From assembly GCA_934511165.1 (NCBI GenBank), contig CAKSWA010000003.1, positions 1 to 64,000 on the forward strand: 64,000 nucleotides of DNA, read 5' to 3'. Positions 25,345 through 33,806 of the stretch are shown here, in pieces. The translations under genes were made by a program, and so were the position numbers. Position 1 is the first letter of the stretch. Each line of letters starts with the position of its first letter. This stretch comes from an uncultured Oscillospiraceae bacterium. Its GTDB lineage: Bacteria; Bacillota; Clostridia; Oscillospirales; Oscillospiraceae. The notes below the pieces were generated by a model. That model was given only the letters and a program-made list of their open reading frames with translations. It was not told the origin of the DNA and ran no database searches.

Positions 25345-27657
25345 TCAGTACCGGCCGTATGTATCGTTATCGTCGTTGACGATGCTGACTTCAATCACGC
25401 TGCCCGCAGGGACGCTCTTCCCCGCGCCGATGCTCTGAAACACAACGCGCACCGTGTCGCTGTCGGCAAGGATCGTGCTGTCCGAGCGGAGAAACAGCCC
25501 TCTGGCAAAGAGCGCCTCCCGCGCCTCGGTATACGTGAGCCCGGCGAGCTCCGGCACGGTTTCCTCTTGTATTTCCGGCGTCTCGCCGGTATAGACGAGC
25601 ACCGTTGTGCCGCTCGCGACGACAATTCCTTTTCCCGGCAGCTGGCCGGTGACGATATCGCCCGTCCCCTCGATCCGGGCGGATAGCCCGGCTTCGCGGA
25701 GGAGCTTCACCGCTTCCTCAGGCGTTTTGCCGGTGAGGGGCGGCACGGCGCGGTCGATGTACTTCTCCTCCGCTTCGCTGTAGCGCGGCTGCACGCCGAG
25801 ATACGGCAAAACTTCGCCGAGAACGCGCCCGACAACGGGCGCGGCCATCTGGCCGCCGGAAATATAGATGCCCGTCTCGTTCGATGGCGTATCCATCAAA
25901 ATAAGACACACGACCTGCGGATCGTCTGCGGGCGCATAGCCGATGAAGGAGACAATGTATTCCTTCTTTCCTCCGGCGGCGTCCTGCGCCACCTTTTCGG
26001 AGGTGCCGGTTTTGCCCGCGATGTGATACCCGGCGACGTAGGCGTTTTTGCCGGTGCCCTGCTTTGTGTCGCACACGACCTGCTCCAGAATGGCGTTCAC
26101 CTGCGCGCTCGTCTCCTCGGAAATGACCTGCCGGAGCACCTCCGGCTCGGTTTTCGATACGAGAGCGCCGGTGCCGTCCGTGACGGAATCGACGATGTAC
26201 GGCTTCATGAGATACCCGCCGTTGCAGCAGGCGCTCACGGCGGTGATGAGCTGGAGGGGCGTGATGTTGAACGTCTGGCCGAACGACGCCGCAGCAAGCT
26301 GCGAGAAGTTTTCGCTGTTGCAGAAAACGCTGTGCGGCCACCAGATGCTGCCGCTCTCACCGGGAAGCGAGATGCCGGTCTTCCCTGTCAGGGAGGCGTC
26401 CGGGTTTTCGCTTGCGCGGAAAAAGCCGAAGCTTTCGCAGTAGCGGTAGAACGTTTCCTCGCCGATGCGAAGCCCCAGCGTGGCAAATGCGACGTTGCAC
26501 GAGTGCTGCGCCGCCTGCGTGAGCGTCTGGGAGCCGTGGCCGATGGTTTTCCAGCATTTCAGGGGCTTGCCGCGCCCCTGCACCGTCATGCTGCCGCCGC
26601 AGTAAAAGCTGTCGGACGGCTTGGCAACGCCCTCTTCGAGCGCCATGGCAAGCGTGATGATCTTAAAGGTGGAGCCCGGTTCGTAGGTATCGGAAATGGC
26701 CTTGTTCCGCCATTGGGCAAGCTGCGCATCCTTTAAAAGCTGCGCCGCGGCGTCGGAATCGGCGGCCGCGTCGATCTCCGACTGGATGCCGGCGGAGACG
26801 CGCTGGTAATTGTTGAGATCAAAGTTTCCAAGCGATGCCATGGCAAGGATCGCGCCCGTTTTCGGGTCCATGATGATGCCGGCAGCGCCGTTTTGTATAT
26901 CATAGTCCTGCACCGCCTGGGAAAGCTGCTTCTCCAGATAGTACTGGACGGTGGTATCGATTGTCAAGTGAAGATTGAGTCCGTCCTGCGCATCGACATA
27001 GTCCTCATAGCTTGTGAGGATCATGTCCGTTCCGGCGCTGTTCTTGAGCCGCAGGATGCTGCCGGCGGTGCCGGTCAGGAGATCGTTCTGTGTAAATTCC
27101 AGCCCCGCAAGGCCGGTGTTGTCCGCGCCGACGAAGCCGATGACGTGCGAGGCGAGGGAGGCATAGGGGTAATAGCGCTTCGTGTCCGGCTCAAGCTTCA
27201 CTCCCTGCAGGTCGTACTCGTTTTTAAAGGCGCGCACCGCGTCCGCTTCCGTCTCCTCGATCTGGCGCTTGACCGTTTTATACCAGCTGCGCCGGTCGGC
27301 AGTCATCGTGAGAATTTTCTCCCGGTCTACGCCGAGGATTTCGGAAAGCCCGTCGGCAATGCGTTCGGCGTCCTCGCCGTTCATGGAGATTTCCGCAGGG
27401 CTCACGTACACGGTATACGTCGTCGCGCTCATCGCAAGAACGCGTCCCTCGCGATCGTAGATCGTCCCGCGCGAGGCAGGGATCGCCGTGCGGCGGAGCT
27501 GCTGCTGCAAAGCGGCGGTTTCCAGTTCATCGTGGCGCAATATCTGCAGCCGGAAAAGCTGGAACATCAGTACGGCAAAGGCCGCAATGCCGCACGCAGC
27601 AAGAAGAAACAGCGCGCGGCGGAGCATGGTACGGTTGGGTCGGCTGTTGGGCGGCAT
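25345..27657 (-). CDS. Class B penicillin-binding protein with two PASTA domains (SpoVD/PBP2 type)
   Basis: This 770-residue transpeptidase has one N-terminal membrane helix and a dimerisation domain. Its catalytic domain carries SxxK (S329 in GSTFK), SCN and KTG (near residue 549), and two PASTA repeats begin near residue 640 (PPLTGKTPEEAVKLL and VPELAGLTYTEAREAL). It cross-links septal or spore-cortex peptidoglycan with an FtsW/SpoVE partner. CGGAGGAAA precedes the ATG. PASTA domains occur in both SpoVD and PbpB, so the choice between vegetative and sporulation role is open; as the only class B PBP in this cluster it may serve division. Confidence 0.9.
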   Translation of the reverse strand: MPPNSRPNRTMLRRALFLLAACGIAAFAVLMFQLFRLQILRHDELETAALQQQLRRTAIPASRGTIYDREGRVLAMSATTYTVYVSPAEISMNGEDAERIADGLSEILGVDREKILTMTADRRSWYKTVKRQIEETEADAVRAFKNEYDLQGVKLEPDTKRYYPYASLASHVIGFVGADNTGLAGLEFTQNDLLTGTAGSILRLKNSAGTDMILTSYEDYVDAQDGLNLHLTIDTTVQYYLEKQLSQAVQDYDIQNGAAGIIMDPKTGAILAMASLGNFDLNNYQRVSAGIQSEIDAAADSDAAAQLLKDAQLAQWRNKAISDTYEPGSTFKIITLAMALEEGVAKPSDSFYCGGSMTVQGRGKPLKCWKTIGHGSQTLTQAAQHSCNVAFATLGLRIGEETFYRYCESFGFFRASENPDASLTGKTGISLPGESGSIWWPHSVFCNSENFSQLAAASFGQTFNITPLQLITAVSACCNGGYLMKPYIVDSVTDGTGALVSKTEPEVLRQVISEETSAQVNAILEQVVCDTKQGTGKNAYVAGYHIAGKTGTSEKVAQDAAGGKKEYIVSFIGYAPADDPQVVCLILMDTPSNETGIYISGGQMAAPVVGRVLGEVLPYLGVQPRYSEAEEKYIDRAVPPLTGKTPEEAVKLLREAGLSARIEGTGDIVTGQLPGKGIVVASGTTVLVYTGETPEIQEETVPELAGLTYTEAREALFARGLFLRSDSTILADSDTVRVVFQSIGAGKSVPAGSVIEVSIVNDDNDTYGRY

Positions 27658-27714
27658 GGCGTTTCCTCCGGTTCAGGCAAATGCATCATTCTGAGGCATT
27701 ATACCGCGCCGGAA

Positions 27715-28272
27715 TTAAAAACATGCCACAACCGTGTCGAGGAGATTTTCCCAGAAAAGCCGCAGACCCTGTCCGCGGCGCTCGTGAAGCACCGTGGCCC
27801 GGTCGGAAAGCTCGGCGGTTCCGTTATTGCGCTGGTCAAGCCGCGGCGGCTGCATACCGAGCGTTTCCACGGCGTAGCTCTCCACGGCGGAAAGGCTCTC
27901 CGCTCTCTCGGTTTCCACAAGGAGCATCCGCTCCTCCGCTTTGAGCTCCGAGATTCGCTCCGATACGGCGACGAGCTCATCGTTCATCGCGGTGAGCTTT
28001 GCCTGTCCGGTCAGGGAGCCGACAAGGAGCAGCATGGCCGCGACCGCGGAGGCGCCAAAGGTAAGGGCGCTGCGGAAGGACTTTTTTCGCGCCGGTTTCT
28101 CCGCCGGTTCATCCTCTATGTGTCCGTCCCAGTACCGCCCGGCGAACCGCTCGGCGATCAGGGGCAGTTCCCTGGTGTCCTCGTCCGAAACGGGAAAGGC
28201 ACACGTTGCTTCCGCGCTCTCGGCACAGGGGGTGAATACCGCGGTTTTTTCTTCGGTGATTTTCGCTTTCAC
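27715..28272 (-). CDS. ftsL: FtsL-like septum protein
   Basis: This 185-residue protein has a long acidic cytoplasmic N-terminus, a basic patch (ARKKSF), one membrane helix at about residues 71-89, and then a short coiled coil (NDELVAVSERISELKAEER). Size, topology and position between rsmH and the PBP gene identify it as FtsL; sequence conservation is low, as usual. It starts with GTG after AGAGGAA. Confidence 0.7.
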   Translation of the reverse strand: MKAKITEEKTAVFTPCAESAEATCAFPVSDEDTRELPLIAERFAGRYWDGHIEDEPAEKPARKKSFRSALTFGASAVAAMLLLVGSLTGQAKLTAMNDELVAVSERISELKAEERMLLVETERAESLSAVESYAVETLGMQPPRLDQRNNGTAELSDRATVLHERRGQGLRLFWENLLDTVVACF

Positions 28273-28284
28273 AGCCGGTTCCTC

Positions 28285-29211
28285 TCAGAGCCTTTCGGCC
28301 ACGCGCAGCCGCGCGCTGCGCGCGCGGGGGTTATCGTTCAATTCCTCTTCCGAGGCCGTAATCGGCTTCGTTACGGTTTTCATCGTCTGCACAAAGCCGC
28401 ACACGCACACCGGAAAATCGCGCGGACAGGTGCAGCCGTCCTCGCGCTCACGGATGGCGGTTTTGACGATCCGATCTTCCAGCGAGTGGAAGCTGATGAC
28501 GCACAGCCGCCCGCCGGAGGCGAGACGATCCATCGCAGCGAGGAGCATTTCCCGCTCCGCTTCCAGCTCGTCGTTCACGGCAATGCGGATGGCCTGAAAG
28601 CTGCGCTTGGCCGGATGCTGCTTTTCGCGCAGCGCCGCGCCGGGCATGGCGCTTTTGATGATATCAACGAGTTCAAGCGTTGTTTCAATGGGCTTCTTTT
28701 CCCGTGCGCGAACGATGTTTGCCGCGATGCGGTTGGCATACCGCTCCTCGCCATAGTCGCGCAGAATTCGCACAAGCTCGCGCTCCGGCCATGTGTTCAC
28801 GACCGTCGAGGCCGTCACCGGCGCGCTTTGATCCATGCGCATGTCGAGCGGCGCATCCGCCATGTAGGAGAACCCGCGCTCGGCCTCGTCGAGCTGCGGC
28901 GAGGACACGCCGAGATCGAAGAGCATGCCGTTCACACGCTCGATGCCGAGATCGTCCAGAATTTTCCCGAGCGAGCGGAAATTGCCGCGGACGAACGTGA
29001 TGCGGTCCGCCCACGGCGCAAGGCGCACCTTTGAGCGTTCGATGGCGGTTTCGTCCTGATCAATGGCGATAAGCCGCCCGGTCGTGAGACGCCTGGCAAT
29101 CTCCATCGAGTGGCCGCCGAGACCGAGCGTACCGTCCACATAGATCCCGTCCGGCCGTATATTCAGATTTTCAATGCATTCGTGCAGAAGCACGCTTTTA
29201 TGTTCCGGCAT
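28285..29211 (-). CDS. rsmH: 16S rRNA (cytosine-1402-N4)-methyltransferase
   Basis: This 308-residue SAM-dependent enzyme (MraW) begins HKSVLLHECIENL. It contains the SAM loop DGTLGLGGHS, the family motif DLGVSSPQLDEAERGFSY and the C-terminal ISFHSLEDRIVK. It sits in the usual position after mraZ with one base between them. Confidence 0.96.
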   Translation of the reverse strand: MPEHKSVLLHECIENLNIRPDGIYVDGTLGLGGHSMEIARRLTTGRLIAIDQDETAIERSKVRLAPWADRITFVRGNFRSLGKILDDLGIERVNGMLFDLGVSSPQLDEAERGFSYMADAPLDMRMDQSAPVTASTVVNTWPERELVRILRDYGEERYANRIAANIVRAREKKPIETTLELVDIIKSAMPGAALREKQHPAKRSFQAIRIAVNDELEAEREMLLAAMDRLASGGRLCVISFHSLEDRIVKTAIREREDGCTCPRDFPVCVCGFVQTMKTVTKPITASEEELNDNPRARSARLRVAERL

Positions 29212-29212
29212 A

Positions 29213-29629
29213 TCAAAACTCCAGCTCTTCCATGACGGCGGCGATGTTCTCCGGCGTCATTTCCGCGTCGTGGATCTCGTTCCAGCGCGCGCTATCCCAG
29301 AGCTCCGCATGGTTGTTGCAGCCAACGATGGTCACGTCCTTCGTAAGCCCGGCATAGTCCCGCAGATTCTGCGGCAGGAGGATACGCCCCTGCGCGTCCG
29401 CCTCGCAGCGCGCGGCGAAAGCGAAAAGCGGGCGCATTTTGCGCTGCTTTACAAACGGCATCGCGTCCACCTTATCGGAGAAGCGCTGCCAGCTCTCGGC
29501 GCTGTAGGCCGAAAGGCACCGATCCATCGAGAGCGTCACATAGAAAACGCCGCCCAGTTCGTCCCGCAGGCGGGACGGCACGGCCAGACGCCCCTTGGCA
29601 TCAAGCGTGTGCATATATTCGCCGGTCAT
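29213..29629 (-). CDS. mraZ: Transcriptional regulator MraZ
   Basis: This 138-residue protein is made of two AbrB-like half-domains, each with the DxxGR motif (LDAKGRLAVPSRLR and CEADAQGRILLPQNLR). It forms rings that bind direct repeats at the dcw promoter and represses the cluster. The ATG at 29629 with GGAGG upstream is chosen over the longer frame, which would begin within the operator region. Confidence 0.95.
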   Translation of the reverse strand: MTGEYMHTLDAKGRLAVPSRLRDELGGVFYVTLSMDRCLSAYSAESWQRFSDKVDAMPFVKQRKMRPLFAFAARCEADAQGRILLPQNLRDYAGLTKDVTIVGCNNHAELWDSARWNEIHDAEMTPENIAAVMEELEF

Positions 29630-29669
29630 AAGCGGTGCCTCCTTCTCTGCGCTATTGTGGTTGCGCGTG

Positions 29670-29695
29670 ACACTTTGCCCCACTTTGCCCCACTA
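29670..29695 (-). promoter_or_regulatory. MraZ-box operator
   Basis: On the minus strand GTGGGGCAAA-GTGGGGCAAA-GTGTCAC gives three GTG cores at exact 10-bp spacing, just downstream of the -10 box. This matches the AAAGTG-type direct repeats bound by MraZ in other bacteria. Confidence 0.85.
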
Positions 29696-29704
29696 CGCTG
29701 TTTT

Positions 29705-29733
29705 ATTATAAGAGGCGGCGGTAAAAAATGCAA
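29705..29733 (-). promoter_or_regulatory. Promoter of the dcw cluster
   Basis: TTGCAT (29728-29733, minus strand), 17 bp, perfect TATAAT (29705-29710). MraZ boxes lie over the expected transcription start. Confidence 0.7.
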
Positions 29734-29805
29734 GAGCTAAATTCCGTTCAAACGGCTCGTTTCCCGTGAAAATATATCTATATATTGCGGCAAAACGTGC
29801 AAAAG

Positions 29806-29847
29806 GAGCCGCCGGAGCGCACCATATGGTGCGCTCCGGCGGCTCCG
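29806..29847 (-). terminator. 42-bp perfect palindrome, probable terminator
   Basis: GGAGCCGCCGGAGCGCACCAT and its exact complement abut with no loop base left over. On the minus strand it is followed by TTTTGCACG. It lies after the coaD-containing operon and before the dcw promoter. Confidence 0.7.
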
Positions 29848-29926
29848 GTTCCGTTATTGACAAATGGTTACGATTGGGCGGGCAAAATTCGCTTTTCAGG
29901 AGAATTTTCTCGCAAATCCGGAGGAT

Positions 29927-30454
29927 TTAGCCGTTGATAAACTCGCTGTCCTCCACGTCCTGCAGCGTAACGTCCGCGGTGCCTTCCGGCTGCTCCGGAG
30001 CGGCGGCGGCGCGGAACTGCGCACGCGCCACGCGAACCTTTTCCAGAGACGCTGCAACGGTCTCCTCCGTCTGGCGGAGAGCGTCGTCCAGATAGCTGTT
30101 CGCCGCGCGCAGAAGCTCGCGGGACTTTGTTTCCGCCGTTTGGACAACCTCGTCGGCGCGGCGCTTGGCTTCTTTATAAACGCTCTGCTCATCAATCATC
30201 TGCGTGGCCTTGTCCTCAGCGCCGCGGCGGATGTTGTCCGCCTCCTGCTTGGCGTTGGCGACAAATTCGTCGCGCGCGTTGACAAGACGGCGCGCCTCGC
30301 TCAGCTCCATCGGGAGCGTCGCCTTGAGATCGTCGAGCAGGTTGAGCGCTTTGTCGCGCTCGACGATGCACTTGTCGTTGCCCAGAGGGACGCCCCAGGC
30401 CTCCGCGATCATGTTGTAGAGCATATCAATGATGTCCAGCGCGTGGTTTTCCAT
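29927..30454 (-). CDS. Conserved coiled-coil protein, DivIVA-like in shape
   Basis: This 175-residue soluble protein has a predicted coiled coil covering about residues 30-145, rich in Ala/Glu/Arg, and an acidic tail. The first 25 residues (LDIIDMLYNMIAEAW) may be a membrane-proximal or dimer segment. I recognise it only as a clostridial protein commonly found beside coaD and rsmD. Resemblance to DivIVA or to V-ATPase subunit H is one of helical composition and does not prove homology. Confidence 0.6.
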   Translation of the reverse strand: MENHALDIIDMLYNMIAEAWGVPLGNDKCIVERDKALNLLDDLKATLPMELSEARRLVNARDEFVANAKQEADNIRRGAEDKATQMIDEQSVYKEAKRRADEVVQTAETKSRELLRAANSYLDDALRQTEETVAASLEKVRVARAQFRAAAAPEQPEGTADVTLQDVEDSEFING

Positions 30455-30458
30455 AGAT

Positions 30459-30944
30459 TTATTTCCTCCCGTTGAGTTTTATCATCAGATCGTCAAGAAT
30501 CTCCGCGGGGACAAAGTGGGAAATATCGCCGCCGTAGCTCGCGATTTCGCGCACGGTGGTGGAGCTGAGATACATATATCTCTCATCCGAGGCCAGAAAC
30601 ACGGTCTCCACGCGGCTGTTGAGCTTTTTGTTCGTGAGCGCCATCATGAATTCGTATTCAAAGTCGGACAGCGCGCGCAGTCCGCGCACAACGACGGGGT
30701 TTTCGTACCGGTCGGCGTAATCCACAAGCAGCCCTTCCCACATATCGACCTCGATATTGGGAATAGACGCCGTAGCCCGCCGGACGTGCTCGCAACGCTC
30801 CTCGAGTGTAAAGGCACAATGTTTTCCGGGGTTTGCCACCACGCAAACCACAACGCGCGCAAACATTTTGGACGCGCGGCGGATCACGTCGAGATGGCCG
30901 AGCGTGATCGGATCGAAGCTGCCGGGACAAATGGCTGTCTGCAT
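30459..30944 (-). CDS. coaD: Phosphopantetheine adenylyltransferase
   Basis: This 161-residue nucleotidyltransferase makes dephospho-CoA from 4'-phosphopantetheine and ATP. It shows CPGSFDPITLGHLDVIRRA with the (T/H)xGH motif, RGLRALSDFEYEF, and the C-terminal YLSSTTVREIASYGGDIS. It starts on the last base of the rsmD stop. Confidence 0.97.
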   Translation of the reverse strand: MQTAICPGSFDPITLGHLDVIRRASKMFARVVVCVVANPGKHCAFTLEERCEHVRRATASIPNIEVDMWEGLLVDYADRYENPVVVRGLRALSDFEYEFMMALTNKKLNSRVETVFLASDERYMYLSSTTVREIASYGGDISHFVPAEILDDLMIKLNGRK

Positions 30945-31483
30945 CAGTCGTTTCCTCTGGTTATAACCGTGAGTTTGATTTTCCCGTAACGGTACGTTTT
31001 CGTCGTGCCGTATTCCGCCGGAAGGACCGGCAGCGCCGTTTCCGGCCGGGTTTCGACCACCATTATACCACCGCGCGAGAGGATGTCAAACTCTTTCACC
31101 GCCTCCATCGCTTTCCCTTCGAGGCCGGAGCCATAGGGCGGATCGAGGAAGATGAGATCGAACTTCTCGCCGGATTTCAGAATGCCGAGCGCGTCGCATT
31201 GCAGAACGCGCGCCGCAAGGCCGCAGCGGCGGAGATTTTCCTGCACAAGGCGGACGGAATCGCGCGCGCTGTCTACAAAAACGCACTCCTTCGCGCCGCG
31301 GGAGAGCGCCTCAATGCCGAGCTGCCCCGTTCCGGCGAAGAGGTCCAGAACTTTGCGCCCCTCCACGTCGAACTGGATAATATTGAACATGGCCTCTTTT
31401 ACCTGATCGGTCGTGGGGCGGACATCCCGTCCCACCGGCTCAAGCAGGCGGCGGCCGCGGCAGATGCCGGTGATCACTCGCAT
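30944..31483 (-). CDS. rsmD: 16S rRNA (guanine-966-N2)-methyltransferase
   Basis: This 179-residue SAM-dependent enzyme has the catalytic DPPY motif (IFLDPPYGSGLEGKA) and the SAM segment VLDLFAGTGQLGIEALSRGA. It overlaps the 3' end of uvrC by 10 bp and coaD by one base. Confidence 0.95.
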   Translation of the reverse strand: MRVITGICRGRRLLEPVGRDVRPTTDQVKEAMFNIIQFDVEGRKVLDLFAGTGQLGIEALSRGAKECVFVDSARDSVRLVQENLRRCGLAARVLQCDALGILKSGEKFDLIFLDPPYGSGLEGKAMEAVKEFDILSRGGIMVVETRPETALPVLPAEYGTTKTYRYGKIKLTVITRGND

Positions 31484-33303
31484 GATGTTTCCTCCTCGGT
31501 TTTGTGAAAATACTCGTATATGGCCTGCGCCGTGTTCTTCGGCACGGCCTTCGACAGTTCCTCCGCGCTCGCCGCGCGGATGGCGCGCACCGAGCCGAAG
31601 GCCTTCAAAAGATCGTTTCTCCGTTTTTCCCCAACGCCGGGGATCTTATCGAGCGTCGAGCCGCGCACGCTGTCGCGCAGCGAGCGGTGGTACTCAATGG
31701 CAAAGCGGTGCGTCTCCTCCTGAATGCGTCCCACGAGCGCAAACGCCGCGGGATTTGCCTGAATGCCGATTTCGTGTCCCTCCGGCGTTACAAGAGCGCG
31801 GGTGCGGTGGCGGTCGTCCTTCACCATGCCGAACACCGGGAGGCTGAGCCCCAGCGCTTCGAGCGCAGTGCAGGCCGCGGAGGCATGTTCTGCGCCGCCG
31901 TCGATGAACAAAACATCCGGCCGTGCGGAAAACTTTCCGTCCTCCTCAAGATAATGCGTGAACCGGCGCGTGATGACCTCGCGCATGGAGCCGTAGTCAT
32001 CCGGCGTTTCGGTGCTGCGGATGCGGAATTTCCGGTAATCCCGCTTGAGAGGCTTTCCGTCTACATGCACCGTCATGGACGCCACGATACCCGTACTGCC
32101 GGTGTTCGAAATATCATACGCTTCGATCCGGTGCGGGAATTCCGTGAGCTGAAGCGCCTCCTGAAGCCATTGAAGCGTCTTGCTCCGGCGCTGCTCGGCG
32201 GTCGTAGAGCGCAGAATCTCCTCGCGGGCGTTCACCGCCGCCTTTTCCGCAAAGCGGGCACGGTCGCCGCGCTGCGGCACTTCGAGATACACGCGCCGCC
32301 CGGCCATGTCCGAAAGCCAGCGCTCGATGTCCTCCTTATCCTCCGGCTCAAACGGCAGGAGGATCGTTTTGGGCCAGCTCGAGCGGTTTACATAATATTG
32401 GCGCAGCAGAGCGGACAGGGCTTCTCCATCCGTCTCCGTCGGGTCGTCGATGAGCGATACGTCCTTGCCGGACAGATCGCCGTTCGTATAGTGCAGCACG
32501 GAAAAGCAGCTCTTTGCGCCGCGCACAAAGCCGACGGCGTCCGTGTCGGCGCGGGCGGCGGCAATGACGCGCTGGCGGTTTTCGAGCGTGGACACCGCGC
32601 GCATCCGGTCTCGCAGCCGCGCGGCCTCCTCAAACCGGAGATCTTCGGCCGCGGCGTTCATCTCCGTCTCAATGCGCCGGACAAGCTCCGCGCTGCGCCC
32701 TTCGAGGATATCCACGGCTTCGTCGATCGCACGGCGGTACTCTTCCCCGCCCGGCTCGCCGCGGCACCAGCCGCGGCACGCGCCCATCTGGTATTGAAGG
32801 CAGGGGCGGTCTTTCCCGATGTCGCGCGGGAACACGCGCCGGCAGGTAGGCAGTCCCAGCGTTTTGCAGAGGGTGTCAATGATGCTCGATGTCTGTCCCC
32901 GGCCGCCGTAAGGGCCAAAGTATTTTGCCCCGTCCGGGTTCGCGCGGTTGGATAACGCGAACCGCGGGTACGGCTCGCGCCGGTCAAGACGGAGGAAAGG
33001 ATACCCCTTATCGTCTTTGAGGAGGATGTTGTAATGCGGCTTGTGGCGCTTGATGAGCGAGTTTTCCAGCACGAGCGCTTCGAACTCCGTCTCGGCAATG
33101 ATGACGTTGAAGTCGTTCACGTGCGATACCATCGCCGCGACCTTCGGCAGATGGTCGCCGCGGAAATAGCTCGTCACGCGGTTTTTGAGCGCCTTGGCCT
33201 TGCCGACATAAATCACCTCGCCGGAGGCGTCCAGCATGATATAAACGCCCGGCAGCAGCGGCAGGCGGTTGGCTTTTTCGCGCAGCTCCTCGATCTTGGT
33301 CAC
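31474..33303 (-). CDS. uvrC: Excinuclease ABC subunit C
   Basis: UvrC (609 residues) makes both incisions of nucleotide excision repair. It has the N-terminal GIY-YIG nuclease (PGVYIMLDASGEVIYVGKAKALKNRV), a UVR/UvrB-interaction motif near FEEAARLRDRM, the RNase-H-like C-terminal nuclease and a helix-hairpin-helix end (LDKIPGVGEKRRNDLLKAFGS). The open frame begins earlier, but GTG 33303 with GGGAG nine bases upstream gives the conserved N-terminus. Confidence 0.95.
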   Translation of the reverse strand: MTKIEELREKANRLPLLPGVYIMLDASGEVIYVGKAKALKNRVTSYFRGDHLPKVAAMVSHVNDFNVIIAETEFEALVLENSLIKRHKPHYNILLKDDKGYPFLRLDRREPYPRFALSNRANPDGAKYFGPYGGRGQTSSIIDTLCKTLGLPTCRRVFPRDIGKDRPCLQYQMGACRGWCRGEPGGEEYRRAIDEAVDILEGRSAELVRRIETEMNAAAEDLRFEEAARLRDRMRAVSTLENRQRVIAAARADTDAVGFVRGAKSCFSVLHYTNGDLSGKDVSLIDDPTETDGEALSALLRQYYVNRSSWPKTILLPFEPEDKEDIERWLSDMAGRRVYLEVPQRGDRARFAEKAAVNAREEILRSTTAEQRRSKTLQWLQEALQLTEFPHRIEAYDISNTGSTGIVASMTVHVDGKPLKRDYRKFRIRSTETPDDYGSMREVITRRFTHYLEEDGKFSARPDVLFIDGGAEHASAACTALEALGLSLPVFGMVKDDRHRTRALVTPEGHEIGIQANPAAFALVGRIQEETHRFAIEYHRSLRDSVRGSTLDKIPGVGEKRRNDLLKAFGSVRAIRAASAEELSKAVPKNTAQAIYEYFHKTEEETSCE

Positions 33304-33330
33304 GGTTTCAAAACTCCCTGAATGCAAAAG

Positions 33331-33357
33331 CAAGGGCGTGTTTATAACACGCCCTTG
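33331..33357 (-). terminator. Hairpin between ptsH and uvrC
   Basis: CAAGGGCGTGTTATAAACACGCCCTTG (minus strand) is an 11-bp stem with a short loop, followed by CTTTTGC. It probably ends the ptsH transcript, with possible read-through into uvrC, whose start lies 28 bp on. Confidence 0.65.
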
Positions 33358-33379
33358 TCCGTTTGTTTGCTTTTGCCGA

Positions 33380-33643
33380 TCACTCCGCGAAGTCCGAGGC
33401 GATCAGCGCGGTGAGCGCTGCCACAGCCTCTTCCTCGTCCGAGCCATCCGCAATGATGGTGATGGGGGTACCCTTTACGATACCCAGAGAAAGAACACCG
33501 AGAAGAGACTTGGCGTTGACACGGCGCTCGTCCTTCTCCACCCAGATGCTGCACTTGTACTCGTTCGCCTTCTGAATGAAGAACGTTGCAGGTCTGGCGT
33601 GCAGGCCTACCTGATTGCTGATGACTACTTCTTTGCTGACCAT
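33380..33643 (-). CDS. ptsH: Phosphocarrier protein HPr
   Basis: This 87-residue protein has the EI-dependent phosphorylation site His15 in GLHARPA and the HPr-kinase site Ser46 in NAKSLLGVLSLG. It can therefore serve both sugar transport and carbon catabolite control. No ptsI is adjacent. A promoter lies upstream (33722-33750). Confidence 0.95.
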   Translation of the reverse strand: MVSKEVVISNQVGLHARPATFFIQKANEYKCSIWVEKDERRVNAKSLLGVLSLGIVKGTPITIIADGSDEEEAVAALTALIASDFAE

Positions 33644-33721
33644 ATTCGCCGCTCCCTATCATCAAAAATTGGTTAATTCCGCTATGGATCGTCTGACATG
33701 GATATGCTTTTATACGGGTAT

Positions 33722-33750
33722 ATTTTAACAAAGCATGCCGGGAACGTCAA
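33722..33750 (-). promoter_or_regulatory. Promoter of ptsH
   Basis: TTGACG (33745-33750, minus strand), 17-bp spacer, TAAAAT (33722-33727). Confidence 0.6.
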
Positions 33751-33806
33751 CCTTTTTCCTCGGTTTTGGAAAAATGCACAGCAAAAAACTCCGCTTTATC
33801 GCGCTG

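Noticed and set aside
32385..32400. A TTTACATAAT match inside uvrC
   Set aside because: It encodes conserved residues (YYVNR) and has no neighbouring units, so it is chance.
33304..33333. The TTG at 33333 as uvrC start
   Set aside because: GTG 33303 has a proper GGGAG and the extra residues are not conserved in UvrC; the region also overlaps the ptsH hairpin.
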